A stretch of 64,000 nucleotides of DNA from Blautia sp. MSJ-9 (GCF_018919065.1 NZ_JAHLQG010000043.1:124001-188000); one strand, 5' to 3'. Shown: positions 45,736 to 54,912, numbered from the stretch's first letter. Numbers and translations: made by a program. Notes: generated from the letters alone by a model not told the origin.

Positions 45736-46105
45736 ATGAAGAGGACAGTATTGGCTTTTTTAGTTGCAAGTACAATGGTTGTAAATCCGTTCATTGTGGT
45801 GAATGCAGCAGATTTTTCAGATAGCGTAGGACAAGAAACAGACTTGTGCATTTACTCAGTGCCCGAATCTTGAGAATGTGACATTATCATCAAGCATAAG
45901 AAAGCTTGGAGCTAAAGCATTTTACCAGTGTACATCCATCAAGACTCTGAAGATTAATGGTTCTACTCTGGAATATGTTGGAAAGAAAGGACTTGCAGTT
46001 AATAAGTCAGTAACTCTGAAATTGCCGAAGAAATCTTACAGCACATATCAGAAGCTGATAAAAGCAAGTAGCATTTATGCTAATACAAAATTTGTAAAAT
46101 TCTAA
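45736..46105 (+). pseudogene. Broken BspA-type leucine-rich-repeat surface protein
   Basis: A signal peptide (MKRTVLAFLVASTMVVNPFIVV, cleavage after VNA) starts at 45736 and the frame stops at 45873. From about 45846 the next frame reads AFTQCPNLENVTLSSSIRKL and GAKAFYQCTSIKTLKING, the AF-C-L-V/I pattern of BspA-like leucine-rich repeats, to a stop at 46105. An out-of-frame deletion has thus joined the export signal to the last repeats of a larger secreted protein. Confidence 0.75.
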
Positions 46106-46185
46106 TACAAATATGTAATAGGAGCAAGGCCAGGGTGAATATTCTGGTCTTTCTTTCTGAAATATAATAAACTTGTAAAATGAGA

Positions 46186-46218
46186 AAAGCCCAAGGAGCT
46201 TGCCGCTCCGAGGGCTTT
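46186..46218. terminator. Hairpin terminator
   Basis: AAAGCCC/GGGCTTT (46186-46192 with 46212-46218) encloses GGAGC/GCTCC. AT-rich sequence flanks it on both sides, and it lies between convergent units. A weaker GGCCAG/CTGGTC hairpin with T-rich tail lies about 60 bp earlier. Confidence 0.65.
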
Positions 46219-46305
46219 CAGTTTTGACTTTTGCCAGATTATTATTTCTTTCAATTGGTATTATAACATATAAAAAATGGAGAGCAACAAGCTTGTAAAG
46301 TTTTG

Positions 46306-46536
46306 TTATGCAGAAGAAGCATAATCCATAATGAAAATCTTGCTTGCAATCTGCTCAAGACGATCTAAGATATCTTCAATTTTTTCAAGCACAGATGCAG
46401 TAAAAAATTCTTCTCCACATTGATCACATTTCATACATGGAACATTTTCAATAATAACATAGCAATTTTTCAGGTGTGCAAAGTATGTGGTTGTAGATTG
46501 TTCCATAGTACCATTTTTACAAGTTAGGCATCTCAT
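46306..46536 (-). CDS. YgiT-type zinc-finger antitoxin-like protein
   Basis: This 76-residue protein has two CxxC pairs (MRCLTCKNG and CMKCDQCGEEFF), the zinc finger seen in the N-terminal half of MqsA/YgiT antitoxins. It lacks the C-terminal HTH of full MqsA, but short versions are common next to DUF4258 genes. Its start overlaps the end of the upstream DUF4258 gene by 4 bp. The pair is read as toxin then antitoxin, as in mqsRA. Confidence 0.8.
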   Translation of the reverse strand: MRCLTCKNGTMEQSTTTYFAHLKNCYVIIENVPCMKCDQCGEEFFTASVLEKIEDILDRLEQIASKIFIMDYASSA

Positions 46537-46853
46537 TTTAAAGTCTCCTTTCTTGTTTTATAATCAGATTCCCATTTTTCCGGATCAGGGAAATATGCGG
46601 TGATGATCCGGCTGCCGGTTCCTTCATCGCTCATAACTACATGGATGATTTTATTATCCACAGAATAGCCGAAAATTAAACAACTGGGGAATGGATAATC
46701 ATCTGGATATTGTTCGATAATTTCACCATCCATAATGGCATGACGAATATCTTTTATCTTGATTCCTCTTTGGCGACAACGCTCGGAAGAATGTTGTGTC
46801 ATTAAAACTTTATCTTCAGTGTAGTAAGATTGTAGAGTTTTAATTTCTATCAT
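46533..46853 (-). CDS. DUF4258 putative toxin
   Basis: This 106-residue protein carries the DUF4258 pattern: MTQHSSERCRQRGIKIKDIRHAI, then IIEQYPDDYPFPSCLIFG, and IIHVVMSDEGTGSRIITAYFPDPEKW. Members are related in fold to RelE/MqsR-type mRNA interferases and pair with YgiT-type antitoxins. The His and Arg residues in the first motif are candidate catalytic residues. An inverted repeat 24-48 bp upstream of the start may be the operator. Toxin activity is inferred from family and context. Confidence 0.78.
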   Translation of the reverse strand: MIEIKTLQSYYTEDKVLMTQHSSERCRQRGIKIKDIRHAIMDGEIIEQYPDDYPFPSCLIFGYSVDNKIIHVVMSDEGTGSRIITAYFPDPEKWESDYKTRKETLK

Positions 46854-46876
46854 AATGACAATATCCCTTCTTTGGA

Positions 46877-46901
46877 TTTACAGTTATATATGTACTGTAA
46901 A
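46877..46901. promoter_or_regulatory. Palindromic operator candidate of the toxin-antitoxin pair
   Basis: TTTACAGT (46877-46884) and ACTGTAAA (46894-46901) are perfect inverted arms separated by 9 bp, just upstream of the DUF4258 gene. Confidence 0.5.
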
Positions 46902-47022
46902 TAATATTATAACTTAGCTATCCGGAAAATTCAACAGACGCCAATACCCTGAACTGGAAGTTTAAACGCCAAATATTGAGCTTTTGAGCATAAAATAAGG
47001 CTTATCACTATAGTGGAAACGG

Positions 47023-47051
47023 TTGACAGATGGAATTTCCAATGATAATAT
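47023..47051 (+). promoter_or_regulatory. Sigma-A promoter of glnS
   Basis: Perfect TTGACA (47023-47028), 17-bp spacer, TAATAT (47046-47051). No T-box or other leader is seen in the 90 bp that follow. Confidence 0.75.
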
Positions 47052-47142
47052 AAATTCATTCGACATAAAAAATATTCAGTTGTATTTTTTATATATAGAT
47101 ATGTGAAAAACACTGTAAAATACGACAACAGGAGGGAAGAAG

Positions 47143-48810
47143 ATGGAGAACGAAACAGTTTCCAAGAATTTTATTGAGAATATTATTGATAAAGATTTAG
47201 CAGAGGGTGTTTATGACACCGTGCATACACGTTTCCCGCCGGAACCGAATGGATATCTTCATATCGGTCATGCGAAATCTATTCTTTTAAACTATGGTCT
47301 TGCACAGGAGTATAACGGCAAATTCAACATGCGTTTTGACGATACAAACCCGACCAAAGAGAAGAGCGAGTTTGTAGAATCCATCAAAGCGGATATCAAA
47401 TGGCTTGGTGCAGACTGGGAAGACAGACTGTTCTTTGCATCTGATTATTTCGACCAGATGTATGAAGCTGCTGTAAAGCTGATCCAGAAAGGAAAAGCTT
47501 ATGTATGTGACCTGACAGCAGATCAGATCCGCGAATACCGTGGAACTCTTACAGAGCCAGGAAAAGAGAGTCCATACAGAAACAGAAGTGTAGAAGAGAA
47601 CCTTCAGCTTTTCGAGGAGATGAAAGAAGGCAAATACGCAGACGGAGAGAAAGTACTCCGTGCCAAGATTGATATGGCATCTCCGAACATGAACATGCGT
47701 GACCCGGTTATCTATCGTGTTGCCCATATGACACACCACAGAACAGGCGACAAATGGTGCATCTATCCAATGTACGACTTCGCTCATCCGATTGAGGACG
47801 CAATTGAAGGAATCACACATTCCATCTGTACTCTGGAATTTGAGGACCACAGACCTCTGTATGACTGGGTTGTAAGAGAATTGGAATACCCGCAGCCACC
47901 GAAGCAGATCGAGTTTGCAAAACTGTACCTGACAAACGTTGTTACAGGTAAACGTTATATCAAGAAACTGGTAGAAGAAGGAATCGTAGACGGATGGGAT
48001 GACCCACGTCTGGTTTCCATCGCAGCACTGCGCCGTCGTGGCTTCACACCGGAATCTATTAAGATGTTCGTAGAACTTTGTGGTGTATCCAAAGCAAACA
48101 GTTCTGTTGACTATGCAATGCTTGAGTACTGTATCCGTGAGGATCTGAAACTGAAACGTCCGCGTCTGATGGCGATCCTTGATCCGATCAAGCTTGTGAT
48201 CGACAACTATCCGGAAGGCGAAGTAGAATATCTGGAAGCTCCGAACAACATGGAGAATGAAGAACTTGGTACCCGTAAGATGCCATTCGGCAGAGAACTC
48301 TACATCGAGAGAGAAGACTTCATGGTAGACCCACCTAAGAAATATAAGAGAATGTTCCCTGGCACAGAGGTTCGTCTCATGAACGCATACTTCGTAACCT
48401 GCACAGGATATGAAGCTGATGAAGATGGAACTGTACGTGTTGTACACTGTACTTATGACCCTGCAACAAAAGGCGGCAACGCACCGGACGGCAGAAAAGT
48501 AAAAGGAACCATCCACTGGGTAGAAGCAAGCCAGGCAGGAAAAGCAGAAGTACGTCTCTACGAGAATATCGTAGACGAGGAGAAAGGTGTATACAACAAA
48601 GAAGACGGTTCTCTGAATGTAAACCCGAATTCCCTGACAAAAGTGACTGCATATGTAGAGCCTGCATTGATGGAAGCGAAAGGTTACGACAGCTTCCAGT
48701 TCGTAAGAACAGGATTCTTCTGCGCAGACATCCATGACTCCAAAGAAGGCGCACCGGTATTTAACCGTATCGTATCTCTTAAGAGTTCATTCAAACTGCC
48801 AAAAGCATAA
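47143..48810 (+). CDS. glnS: Glutaminyl-tRNA synthetase
   Basis: This 555-residue class I enzyme charges tRNA-Gln directly. It shows [18 protein letters not shown] with the HIGH motif, [47 protein letters not shown], and the [11 protein letters not shown] region in place of KMSKS. The C-terminal anticodon-binding barrels are present ([19 protein letters not shown]). AGGAGGGAAGAAG precedes the start. Many Firmicutes lack GlnRS and use the amidotransferase route, so this gene is often viewed as horizontally acquired. It is monocistronic. Confidence 0.96.
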   Translation: MENETVSKNFIENIIDKDLAEGVYDTVHTRFPPEPNGYLHIGHAKSILLNYGLAQEYNGKFNMRFDDTNPTKEKSEFVESIKADIKWLGADWEDRLFFASDYFDQMYEAAVKLIQKGKAYVCDLTADQIREYRGTLTEPGKESPYRNRSVEENLQLFEEMKEGKYADGEKVLRAKIDMASPNMNMRDPVIYRVAHMTHHRTGDKWCIYPMYDFAHPIEDAIEGITHSICTLEFEDHRPLYDWVVRELEYPQPPKQIEFAKLYLTNVVTGKRYIKKLVEEGIVDGWDDPRLVSIAALRRRGFTPESIKMFVELCGVSKANSSVDYAMLEYCIREDLKLKRPRLMAILDPIKLVIDNYPEGEVEYLEAPNNMENEELGTRKMPFGRELYIEREDFMVDPPKKYKRMFPGTEVRLMNAYFVTCTGYEADEDGTVRVVHCTYDPATKGGNAPDGRKVKGTIHWVEASQAGKAEVRLYENIVDEEKGVYNKEDGSLNVNPNSLTKVTAYVEPALMEAKGYDSFQFVRTGFFCADIHDSKEGAPVFNRIVSLKSSFKLPKA

Positions 48811-48819
48811 ATAAAAAAT

Positions 48820-48866
48820 AGACCATCTCATCCGGCGCTATACCAGATAAGATGGTCTTTCTTTTT
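48820..48866. terminator. Terminator of glnS, possibly bidirectional
   Basis: AGACCATCT (48820-48828) pairs with AGATGGTCT (48850-48858), followed by a T-rich tract to 48867. An A-run on the other side may serve the convergent gene. Confidence 0.85.
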
Positions 48867-48902
48867 TGTTGAATCCAAGAAAATAATAAACAAAGAGTGG
48901 GA

Positions 48903-49289
48903 TTATTCTTCTGATTCAGATGCAGCGTCAATAGTTTCTTCAAAATGAGATGGCTCATCAGCGTCTTCTGCATCTTCAGCTTCTTCCTCTGCATCTTTGA
49001 TTTCAACTTCTGTAGCTGTATCCTTAGTTTCTGAAGTTTCGTCCTCAGCCTGCTCACCAGCGTGTTCTTCCCATGCCTGGAAATCTTCAGCAACTTCTTC
49101 AGCTTCAGTACTTTCCTCAGCTTTTTCTTCTTTTTCATCATTCAGATCAAAATCATCAAAATCGTCTTCAAAATCGAAGTCTTCCTTGCAGGAATTTTTC
49201 TTAGCAACAAGTGCAGCTATAGCACCTGCAGCAGCTGCTGTAAGAGCACCTACTGCTACAAAACCCCAATATTTATTAATTTTAGCCAT
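48903..49289 (-). CDS. Single-pass membrane protein with a highly acidic tail (128 aa)
   Basis: I do not recognise a named family. After MAKINKYWG comes one Ala/Gly-rich membrane helix (about residues 8-29) and then KKNSCKED. About 95 residues follow that are dominated by Glu, Asp and Ala (EDDFDDFDLNDEKEEKAEES and similar), probably disordered. Charge distribution suggests the N-terminus outside and the tail in the cytoplasm, but this is uncertain. AAAGGAG is seen upstream. The tail is low-complexity, so length may vary between strains. Confidence 0.7.
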   Translation of the reverse strand: MAKINKYWGFVAVGALTAAAAGAIAALVAKKNSCKEDFDFEDDFDDFDLNDEKEEKAEESTEAEEVAEDFQAWEEHAGEQAEDETSETKDTATEVEIKDAEEEAEDAEDADEPSHFEETIDAASESEE

Positions 49290-49459
49290 GATAATCGTAA
49301 ACTCCTTTCAGATATTCTCCTATTTCTGCGAATATAATACAGGTCACTGACCAGTCCGTTCGTAATACTTCCGGTCAGCTATAGGTTATCCTTATTTTAA
49401 TACTTTTTATCATAAAAGAAAAGCAAAACTTTAAAAAGCAAAACTTTTGCTGAAAGCAG

Positions 49460-49488
49460 TTGCATACCAAAAAGATACACGGTATACT
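49460..49488 (+). promoter_or_regulatory. Sigma-A promoter of maf and the HAD genes
   Basis: TTGCAT (49460-49465), 17 bp, TATACT (49483-49488). A tandem AAGCAAAACTTT repeat lies just upstream (around 49422-49447). Confidence 0.65.
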
Positions 49489-49512
49489 ATGACAGGAAAG
49501 AAGAGGTTATTT

Positions 49513-50106
49513 ATGAAGAGAATTATTTTGGCATCTGCCTCACCCAGACGGAGAGAATTGCTGGAGCGGGCAGGCGTGAATTTCGAAGTGATACCTGCAT
49601 CAGGCGAGGAGAACCGTACCTCAGATGATCCGAAAGAAGCTGTTCAGCAGCTTGCCAGAGACAAGGCGGTTTCTGTTATGCACACAGTAGAAGACAGTGA
49701 GGACGGAACCATTGTGATCGGATCTGACACAGTAGTTGTGTTTGAGAACATGATCCTTGGCAAACCTCACGATACAGAGGATGCAGTAAATACATTAAAA
49801 AAACTTCAGGGAAATACCCACCAAGTATATACCGGCGTTTCCGTATGGGAGAAGAAAGCCGGAGTCTGGACGGAACACACCTTTTATGAGAGCACAGACG
49901 TGACTTTTTACCCAGTATCAGATGAAGAAATCCGGGCATATGTTGCGACTGGAGAGCCGATGGACAAAGCCGGAAGTTATGGCATCCAGGGACTCTTCGG
50001 AATCTATGTAAAAGGAATCTGCGGAGATTACAATAATGTGGTAGGACTTCCTGTTGCCAGATTATTTTACGAAATGAAGAAATCAGGAATTGACTTGAGA
50101 GGATGA
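49513..50106 (+). CDS. maf: Maf-family nucleoside triphosphate pyrophosphatase
   Basis: This 197-residue enzyme hydrolyses dTTP/UTP or modified nucleotides to monophosphates, a house-cleaning role tied to septum formation. It has the typical MKRIILASASPRRRELLERAG start, VIGSDTVVVFENMILGKPHD, THQVYTGV, and DKAGSYGIQGLFGIYVKGICGDYNNVVGLPV. AGAGGTTATTT places the start at 49513; 22 earlier in-frame codons lack homology. It is followed within 6 bp by the phosphatase gene, so they form an operon. Confidence 0.95.
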   Translation: MKRIILASASPRRRELLERAGVNFEVIPASGEENRTSDDPKEAVQQLARDKAVSVMHTVEDSEDGTIVIGSDTVVVFENMILGKPHDTEDAVNTLKKLQGNTHQVYTGVSVWEKKAGVWTEHTFYESTDVTFYPVSDEEIRAYVATGEPMDKAGSYGIQGLFGIYVKGICGDYNNVVGLPVARLFYEMKKSGIDLRG

Positions 50107-50112
50107 CAAAAG

Positions 50113-50778
50113 ATGATTAAGGCATGTATATTTGACTTGGATGGAACTCTGGCAGATACGCTGGATTCCATGGCATATGTGACCAATATTATTATGGAAA
50201 AATTCGGATTAAAAACACTTCCGGTCGATAACTTCAGATACTACAGCGGTGAGGGCGCAAACATGTTGATCCGCCGTGCGTTGAAAGATGCTGGTGATCC
50301 GGAACTGACTCATTACGAAGAAGGACAGAGACTTTACAGAGAAATGTTTGCAGCAGATCCGATGTATAAAGTAGTACCTTATGAAGGAATGCCGGAAACA
50401 TTAAAAGAACTGAAAAAGCATGGAATGAAACTGGCAGTCTGCTCCAATAAACCGCATCCTGCAGCAGTGAAAGTAATCGCACAGCTTTTCGGAGAAGAAT
50501 TCGATATGGTTGTTGGTCAGAGCGATGCCATCCGCAGAAAACCTGCACCGGACGGTCCGTTAATGGTAGCTGAGAAATTTGGCGTAAAACCGGAAGAGTG
50601 CATGTATGTAGGCGACACCAGCACAGACATGCAGACCGGAAAAGCAGCAGGAATGTTTACAGTCGGTGCACTCTGGGGCTTCCGTGACCGTAAGGAGCTG
50701 AATGAAAACGGTGCAGACCTGGTAGCAGAGAAGCCGGTCGATCTGGTAAAAATATGCGAGGAACATGGAAATGATTAA
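50113..50778 (+). CDS. HAD hydrolase, phosphoglycolate phosphatase-like
   Basis: This 221-residue member of the HAD superfamily has motif I FDLDGTLADT, a helical cap, motif II AVCSNKPH, the lysine in RRKPAPDGPL, and motif III YVGDTSTDMQTGKAAGM. It may dephosphorylate 2-phosphoglycolate or a similar sugar phosphate. Its end overlaps the next HAD gene by 14 bp. The true substrate cannot be read from sequence. Confidence 0.88.
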   Translation: MIKACIFDLDGTLADTLDSMAYVTNIIMEKFGLKTLPVDNFRYYSGEGANMLIRRALKDAGDPELTHYEEGQRLYREMFAADPMYKVVPYEGMPETLKELKKHGMKLAVCSNKPHPAAVKVIAQLFGEEFDMVVGQSDAIRRKPAPDGPLMVAEKFGVKPEECMYVGDTSTDMQTGKAAGMFTVGALWGFRDRKELNENGADLVAEKPVDLVKICEEHGND

Positions 50779-51574
50779 GCTGATCGCAAGTGACCTGGAT
50801 GGAACATTGCTTTTGAATAAGGCACAGTCTTTACCCGAAGAAATTTTTCCACTGATCAGACAGTTAAAAGAATTGGGAATTATGTTTGTAGCGGCCAGTG
50901 GACGGCAGTATCCGAACATGACCAAACTGTTTGCGCCTGTTGCGTCGGAGATTTCCTACATTTCCGAAAATGGAGCGTTGGCAGTAGACCGTGGGGAAGT
51001 ACTGTATCAGGATTCCTTTGACAGAAAACTGGCAGAGAAGATCATCTCTGCGATCATGGCAAAGAAAGATGCTGAGTTTACATGTTCTGCAAAGGATTAT
51101 CACTATCTGATGCCTAAGACTCAGAAGTTCCACGATCATATGTTATACGAAGTGAAAAACGAATGCAGATTTGTGAACAGTATGGATGAGATGACAGATC
51201 CGATCATGAAACTGGCGGTATTTGAACCGGGCGGCATTACCGATGAGTCTGTAAAATACTGGACAGGAAATTTTGGAAAAGACTGCGTTGTCGTGACATC
51301 CGGAAATGAATGGATCGATTTCGTACCGTTTGGTACAAACAAGGCAAAAGGAATCAGGGAATATCAGAAGCGATATCATATTTCGCCGGAGGAATGCGTG
51401 ACATTCGGAGACGAATATAATGATATAGAAATGTTAAAAGCAGTAAAATATGGCTTTGCCATGGCTCATTCCAAGGAGGGGGTACGGGCAGCAGCGTCCT
51501 ATGTGACAGAACGCGTTGAACCGTTCCTTGAGAAACTGATCCGGGCAAAGGGAAACATTGAGGAGGTAATTTAA
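50765..51574 (+). CDS. Cof-type HAD phosphatase
   Basis: This 269-residue enzyme belongs to the Cof/YbjI group with a C2b cap. It has motif I ASDLDGTLLLN, FVAASGRQYPNM, a lysine in NKAKGIREYQ, and motif IV TFGDEYNDIEMLKAVKYGFAMAHS. Such enzymes hydrolyse sugar phosphates or FMN. The start at 50765 has GAGGAAC upstream and lies inside the preceding gene. It ends one base before the next small gene. Confidence 0.9.
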   Translation: MEMIKLIASDLDGTLLLNKAQSLPEEIFPLIRQLKELGIMFVAASGRQYPNMTKLFAPVASEISYISENGALAVDRGEVLYQDSFDRKLAEKIISAIMAKKDAEFTCSAKDYHYLMPKTQKFHDHMLYEVKNECRFVNSMDEMTDPIMKLAVFEPGGITDESVKYWTGNFGKDCVVVTSGNEWIDFVPFGTNKAKGIREYQKRYHISPEECVTFGDEYNDIEMLKAVKYGFAMAHSKEGVRAAASYVTERVEPFLEKLIRAKGNIEEVI

Positions 51575-51575
51575 G

Positions 51576-51833
51576 ATGTACACAGAAGAATGTATCAATA
51601 CTTTTCTGGAGAACCAGGAACAGCTCTTTCCACAGCCGGTAGCAGAATCCTATGAAGCAGCAGAAGCCTTTCTTGAGGATTGTATGGCACAGGTAGTGGA
51701 CTCTATTGAAGAAGTCAGAGAATATCTGGAAGAAGCAGGTGCTGATGTAGACGGAATGTCAGATGAAGAACTGGAAGATGCCAGTGAAGTCTTTGCACTG
51801 CCAGATGGTAAATACCTGATCGTAGAGGGATAA
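51576..51833 (+). CDS. Small acidic conserved-looking protein (85 aa)
   Basis: I do not recognise this family. The protein is very acidic, predicted helical, and ends with a short beta-like segment (VFALPDGKYLIVEG). Cysteines at residues 6 and 35 are the only notable side chains. GAGGAGG lies upstream and it follows the Cof phosphatase by one base, so it is the last gene of the maf operon. A large terminator follows. Confidence 0.65.
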   Translation: MYTEECINTFLENQEQLFPQPVAESYEAAEAFLEDCMAQVVDSIEEVREYLEEAGADVDGMSDEELEDASEVFALPDGKYLIVEG

Positions 51834-51854
51834 TATTAAAAAATACGTAATTTG

Positions 51855-51911
51855 TACCGGCGGTCCCTAAGTCAGAATAAAAAAATTCTGACCTGGGGAG
51901 CCGGTATTTTT
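51855..51911 (+). terminator. Long terminator hairpin of the maf operon
   Basis: TACCGGC/GCCGGTA at the base (51855-51861 with 51900-51906) continues through TCCC/GGGGA and GTCAGAAT/ATTCTGAC, then TTTT. It is one of the most stable hairpins here. Confidence 0.9.
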
Positions 51912-51999
51912 ATGTCAGTGGAGGACGGTGTCGCTGAAGCAACTTGACACAGGTAGAGAATCCAACGGGCAAGATTCTTTCGGGTGAAGAAAATACAGA

Positions 52000-52029
52000 T
52001 TACATTTTCATGGAATGCGATGCTATAAT
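52000..52029 (+). promoter_or_regulatory. Promoter of the surface-protein gene
   Basis: TTACAT (52000-52005), 18-bp spacer, extended TGC-TATAAT (52024-52029). The start codon is 108 bp after the -10 box. Confidence 0.55.
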
Positions 52030-52137
52030 AGCTTTATGCAGAGAATGAAAGGACTACCGCTATCTGTTGCAGACAGAATGCATGCGAACAGAAGCGGAAC
52101 ATCAGAAATTTATTATACAGAAAAAGGAGGACGACAG

Positions 52138-54759
52138 ATGGAGAGAAGGAGATTTCTCGCAATCGTAATGACTGTGCTGATGGTTATTTCTATGATTCCA
52201 TCCATGGTTTTTGCGGCAGCTCCGTCAGGAGAGCTGGGTGGTAAGCTTAAGATTAAGGGGCTTGCAGCTGTAGGAGTAAGTCTGAGCGCAGATTACTCAA
52301 AAATCACACCGGAGGGAGTGACTGATGAAGATTTTACTTTTTCATGGTCAAGACAGACGGATGACAAGCAACTGACACAGGTAGGTACTGAGAAGACTTA
52401 CACGATTACTCAGGATGACCTGGGATATAAACTGGTGCTTGATCTTACACCAGTAGATGGCAGTGTACTTACAGGCACACTTACAGCGAAGACCTTAGAA
52501 GTTGTTTCTACAGAGGAAGAAGCTAAGGCAGTGGCAGAGCAGACTCCAGAGGAAGGTGCTTTGTTGGAAGAAACTACAGATGAAACGAATTATGAGAATG
52601 CAGATGAGACAGACAATACAGAGGAAACTGACGATTCCCAGATGAAGATCTATACAGAAGATCAGCTTCAGATAGATGAGAATGGAAATGTACAGACAGA
52701 TGAATCTGACAAAGGAAGCGAAGAGCCATATGAAGCAACAGCTACAGTAGATGGCAGCGAGGACCAGATCTGCGATTTTGGAACAATCGGCAGTGATACA
52801 GAAGATTTAGAAGCTCAGTTTGTCAAGATTACCAATACTGGAAGCGAGACACTGAATTTTCTGGCAATCAGTCCGGAGCATTTTATGGCAGAAGATATAG
52901 AAGAACCGTTGGAACCAGGCGATTCCATAAATGTATGGGTACAGCCTCGTAAGGGATTGGATGCAGGAGACTATGATGATATGGTCACATATCAGACAGA
53001 GGAAGGTACAGAGGTATCTTTTGAAGCAAAAGTATCTGTAGAAGGTACAGGAGATGCGACAGATGATGAACAGGATCCTCTTGATAAAGTTACAATGGAT
53101 GATGCAATCGATACTGCATCAGATTTGAAGTCCAATGGAGCTTCTGAAGAAGGCGACAGTGACCAGACAGATAACGTTGAAACTCCATCCACAAAGGATG
53201 ATGCAGTTGTAAATCCAGATGAAGAACCGGACGCAGATAATAATGCAGATGCAACTCTGGAAGCACAGTCTCTGGATGCGAATACAGGAAGCCTCAGTTT
53301 CAGCGATATTGAGGAGAACTATACAACAGCTAATGAGACACTGTCTGTAACAATAACAAATACAGGAGACAGTACGGTTACTTTAAAAGTTCCACAGTCA
53401 GAATATTTCGATATTATGGCAGAGGATGGAAGTGAAGCAGTATCCGGTGCACAGATTGCCAAAGGGGAATCTGTGATGTTTATGGTACACCCGAAGGCCG
53501 GACTTGTGAAAGGTAATTACAGCGATACATTGATCTTTTCCAGTGAAGAGGATTCAGAGGTTGCTGCGCAGGTAACAGCAGAAGTTTCTGTAAAAGAAGC
53601 ACAGCAGGAACAGATCACAGAAGTGCAGACAGATCCTGCAACTATTAATTATGACAGCCTGAAAGAAGGTTATGACACTCCTGAAAGTACAACAGTGACA
53701 CTTACGAATACAGGAAACACAACCGTATCGCTGATTCAGCCGACAGCAGAGAACTTTAATATCGGAGATCTTACTGCATCTGTTTTGGATCCGGGAGATA
53801 CTGCATCCTTTACAGTAACACCTGTAACTGGTCTTACAGTAGGAAGTTACGTGGACAGTATCCAGATCATGCGGAACAATGATAACGGAGAACAGGAAGT
53901 TTTGACAACAGTAAATGCAGCGATCGCTGTTTCGGAAGTGGAAAAAGTCTACAAATTATCTGTAAACCCGACAGCTCTGGATTTCGGAAATACAAAGGCT
54001 GGATACAATGAAGCGCCGAAGGCACAGAAGGTTACAGTAACAAATGAAGGAAACACAAATGTGACATTATATGCGCCATCTGCTTCTAACTTCAAAATCG
54101 GTAAACTTTCCGCAGCAGAACTTGCGCCGGGAGAGAGTTGTACATTTAAGATCCGTCCGAAAGATGGACTGGAGGCAGGTTCCTATACGGAGACGATCAC
54201 AATTGACAATGAGCAGAATATCAGTGCAAAAGTCAATGTCAGCTTTACTGTAAAGGCAGTACGTAAGGCAAAGATCGCGGACCCTGCAGATAATAAGATC
54301 ACAGGAATCAGCTCAGATGGATATACCACACAGTCCAAGATCACTTTCACAGCAGTTGGAGCAGGTATGGACAATGAGAGTCCTGGAAAAGGTGATGTCC
54401 GTTACGTGCCATATAACTGGAAAGTTATCAATACAAACAGTTGGAGCAGTGCACCTTATACAGCAGCATTTGGAATTACAAAAGCAGGAACTTATACTCT
54501 GACAGTTGTATTTGACCAGCAGAAGTATAATGGAAGTGAGTGGGAGAATACCGGAGAACAGGATACCAAACAGGTAAACTTCAATATTACTCAGGCCCAG
54601 ACTGTTACAGCAACTCCAACTCCACAGCCAAACGGAGCAACGACAAAATCCGCAGTAAAAACAGGTGATAATACTCCGATTGCACCATTCGTGCTTATCC
54701 TGGCAGTTGCAGTCGGATGTATTGCAGGCGTTGTAATCTATAAAAAGAAAAATAAATAG
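52138..54759 (+). CDS. Large secreted surface protein with ASH-like repeats and C-terminal anchor
   Basis: This 873-residue protein has a signal peptide (MERRRFLAIVMTVLMVISM to VFAAA), an Ig-like region (about 30-125) and an acidic linker. Four repeats of about 100 residues start near 211, 385, 502 and 614. Each begins with a FG-x-GY-like turn followed by VTVTNTGN-T, a NF-IG step and PG-sxxFxVxPxxGLxxGxY. They resemble ASH/Hydin-type beta domains. A further beta domain and a Pro/Thr linker lead to VKTGDNTPI, a membrane helix and KKKNK. This resembles a degenerate sortase signal lacking LP. AAAGGAGG fixes the start. Adhesion is a guess. Confidence 0.75.
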   Translation: MERRRFLAIVMTVLMVISMIPSMVFAAAPSGELGGKLKIKGLAAVGVSLSADYSKITPEGVTDEDFTFSWSRQTDDKQLTQVGTEKTYTITQDDLGYKLVLDLTPVDGSVLTGTLTAKTLEVVSTEEEAKAVAEQTPEEGALLEETTDETNYENADETDNTEETDDSQMKIYTEDQLQIDENGNVQTDESDKGSEEPYEATATVDGSEDQICDFGTIGSDTEDLEAQFVKITNTGSETLNFLAISPEHFMAEDIEEPLEPGDSINVWVQPRKGLDAGDYDDMVTYQTEEGTEVSFEAKVSVEGTGDATDDEQDPLDKVTMDDAIDTASDLKSNGASEEGDSDQTDNVETPSTKDDAVVNPDEEPDADNNADATLEAQSLDANTGSLSFSDIEENYTTANETLSVTITNTGDSTVTLKVPQSEYFDIMAEDGSEAVSGAQIAKGESVMFMVHPKAGLVKGNYSDTLIFSSEEDSEVAAQVTAEVSVKEAQQEQITEVQTDPATINYDSLKEGYDTPESTTVTLTNTGNTTVSLIQPTAENFNIGDLTASVLDPGDTASFTVTPVTGLTVGSYVDSIQIMRNNDNGEQEVLTTVNAAIAVSEVEKVYKLSVNPTALDFGNTKAGYNEAPKAQKVTVTNEGNTNVTLYAPSASNFKIGKLSAAELAPGESCTFKIRPKDGLEAGSYTETITIDNEQNISAKVNVSFTVKAVRKAKIADPADNKITGISSDGYTTQSKITFTAVGAGMDNESPGKGDVRYVPYNWKVINTNSWSSAPYTAAFGITKAGTYTLTVVFDQQKYNGSEWENTGEQDTKQVNFNITQAQTVTATPTPQPNGATTKSAVKTGDNTPIAPFVLILAVAVGCIAGVVIYKKKNK

Positions 54760-54769
54760 AAACAAATTG

Positions 54770-54796
54770 TTAGCACTCATTTTAAATGAGTGCTAA
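54770..54796. promoter_or_regulatory. Perfect CIRCE operator (HrcA site)
   Basis: TTAGCACTC (54770-54778), nine bases, GAGTGCTAA (54788-54796) matches the CIRCE consensus exactly. Eight bases later the htpG promoter begins. Six T follow, so the same hairpin may also terminate the surface-protein gene. Confidence 0.88.
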
Positions 54797-54803
54797 TTTT
54801 TTC

Positions 54804-54832
54804 TTGACTTTTGAGATAAATGGTATTACTAT
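54804..54832 (+). promoter_or_regulatory. Sigma-A promoter of htpG
   Basis: TTGACT (54804-54809), 17 bp, TACTAT (54827-54832), directly downstream of CIRCE. The start codon is about 286 bp away, giving a long leader that holds two repeat elements. Confidence 0.65.
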
Positions 54833-54912
54833 ATCTCTCAGAGATGCAACTTATGGAAGTCAGAAGCTATTTTGAGGGAGAAATAAAAGAGAGTAGTTTT
54901 GACATCCAACTG

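Noticed and set aside
47287-48735. A 482-codon open frame on the minus strand
   Set aside because: It is antisense to glnS and reads like a codon shadow, with no family motif.
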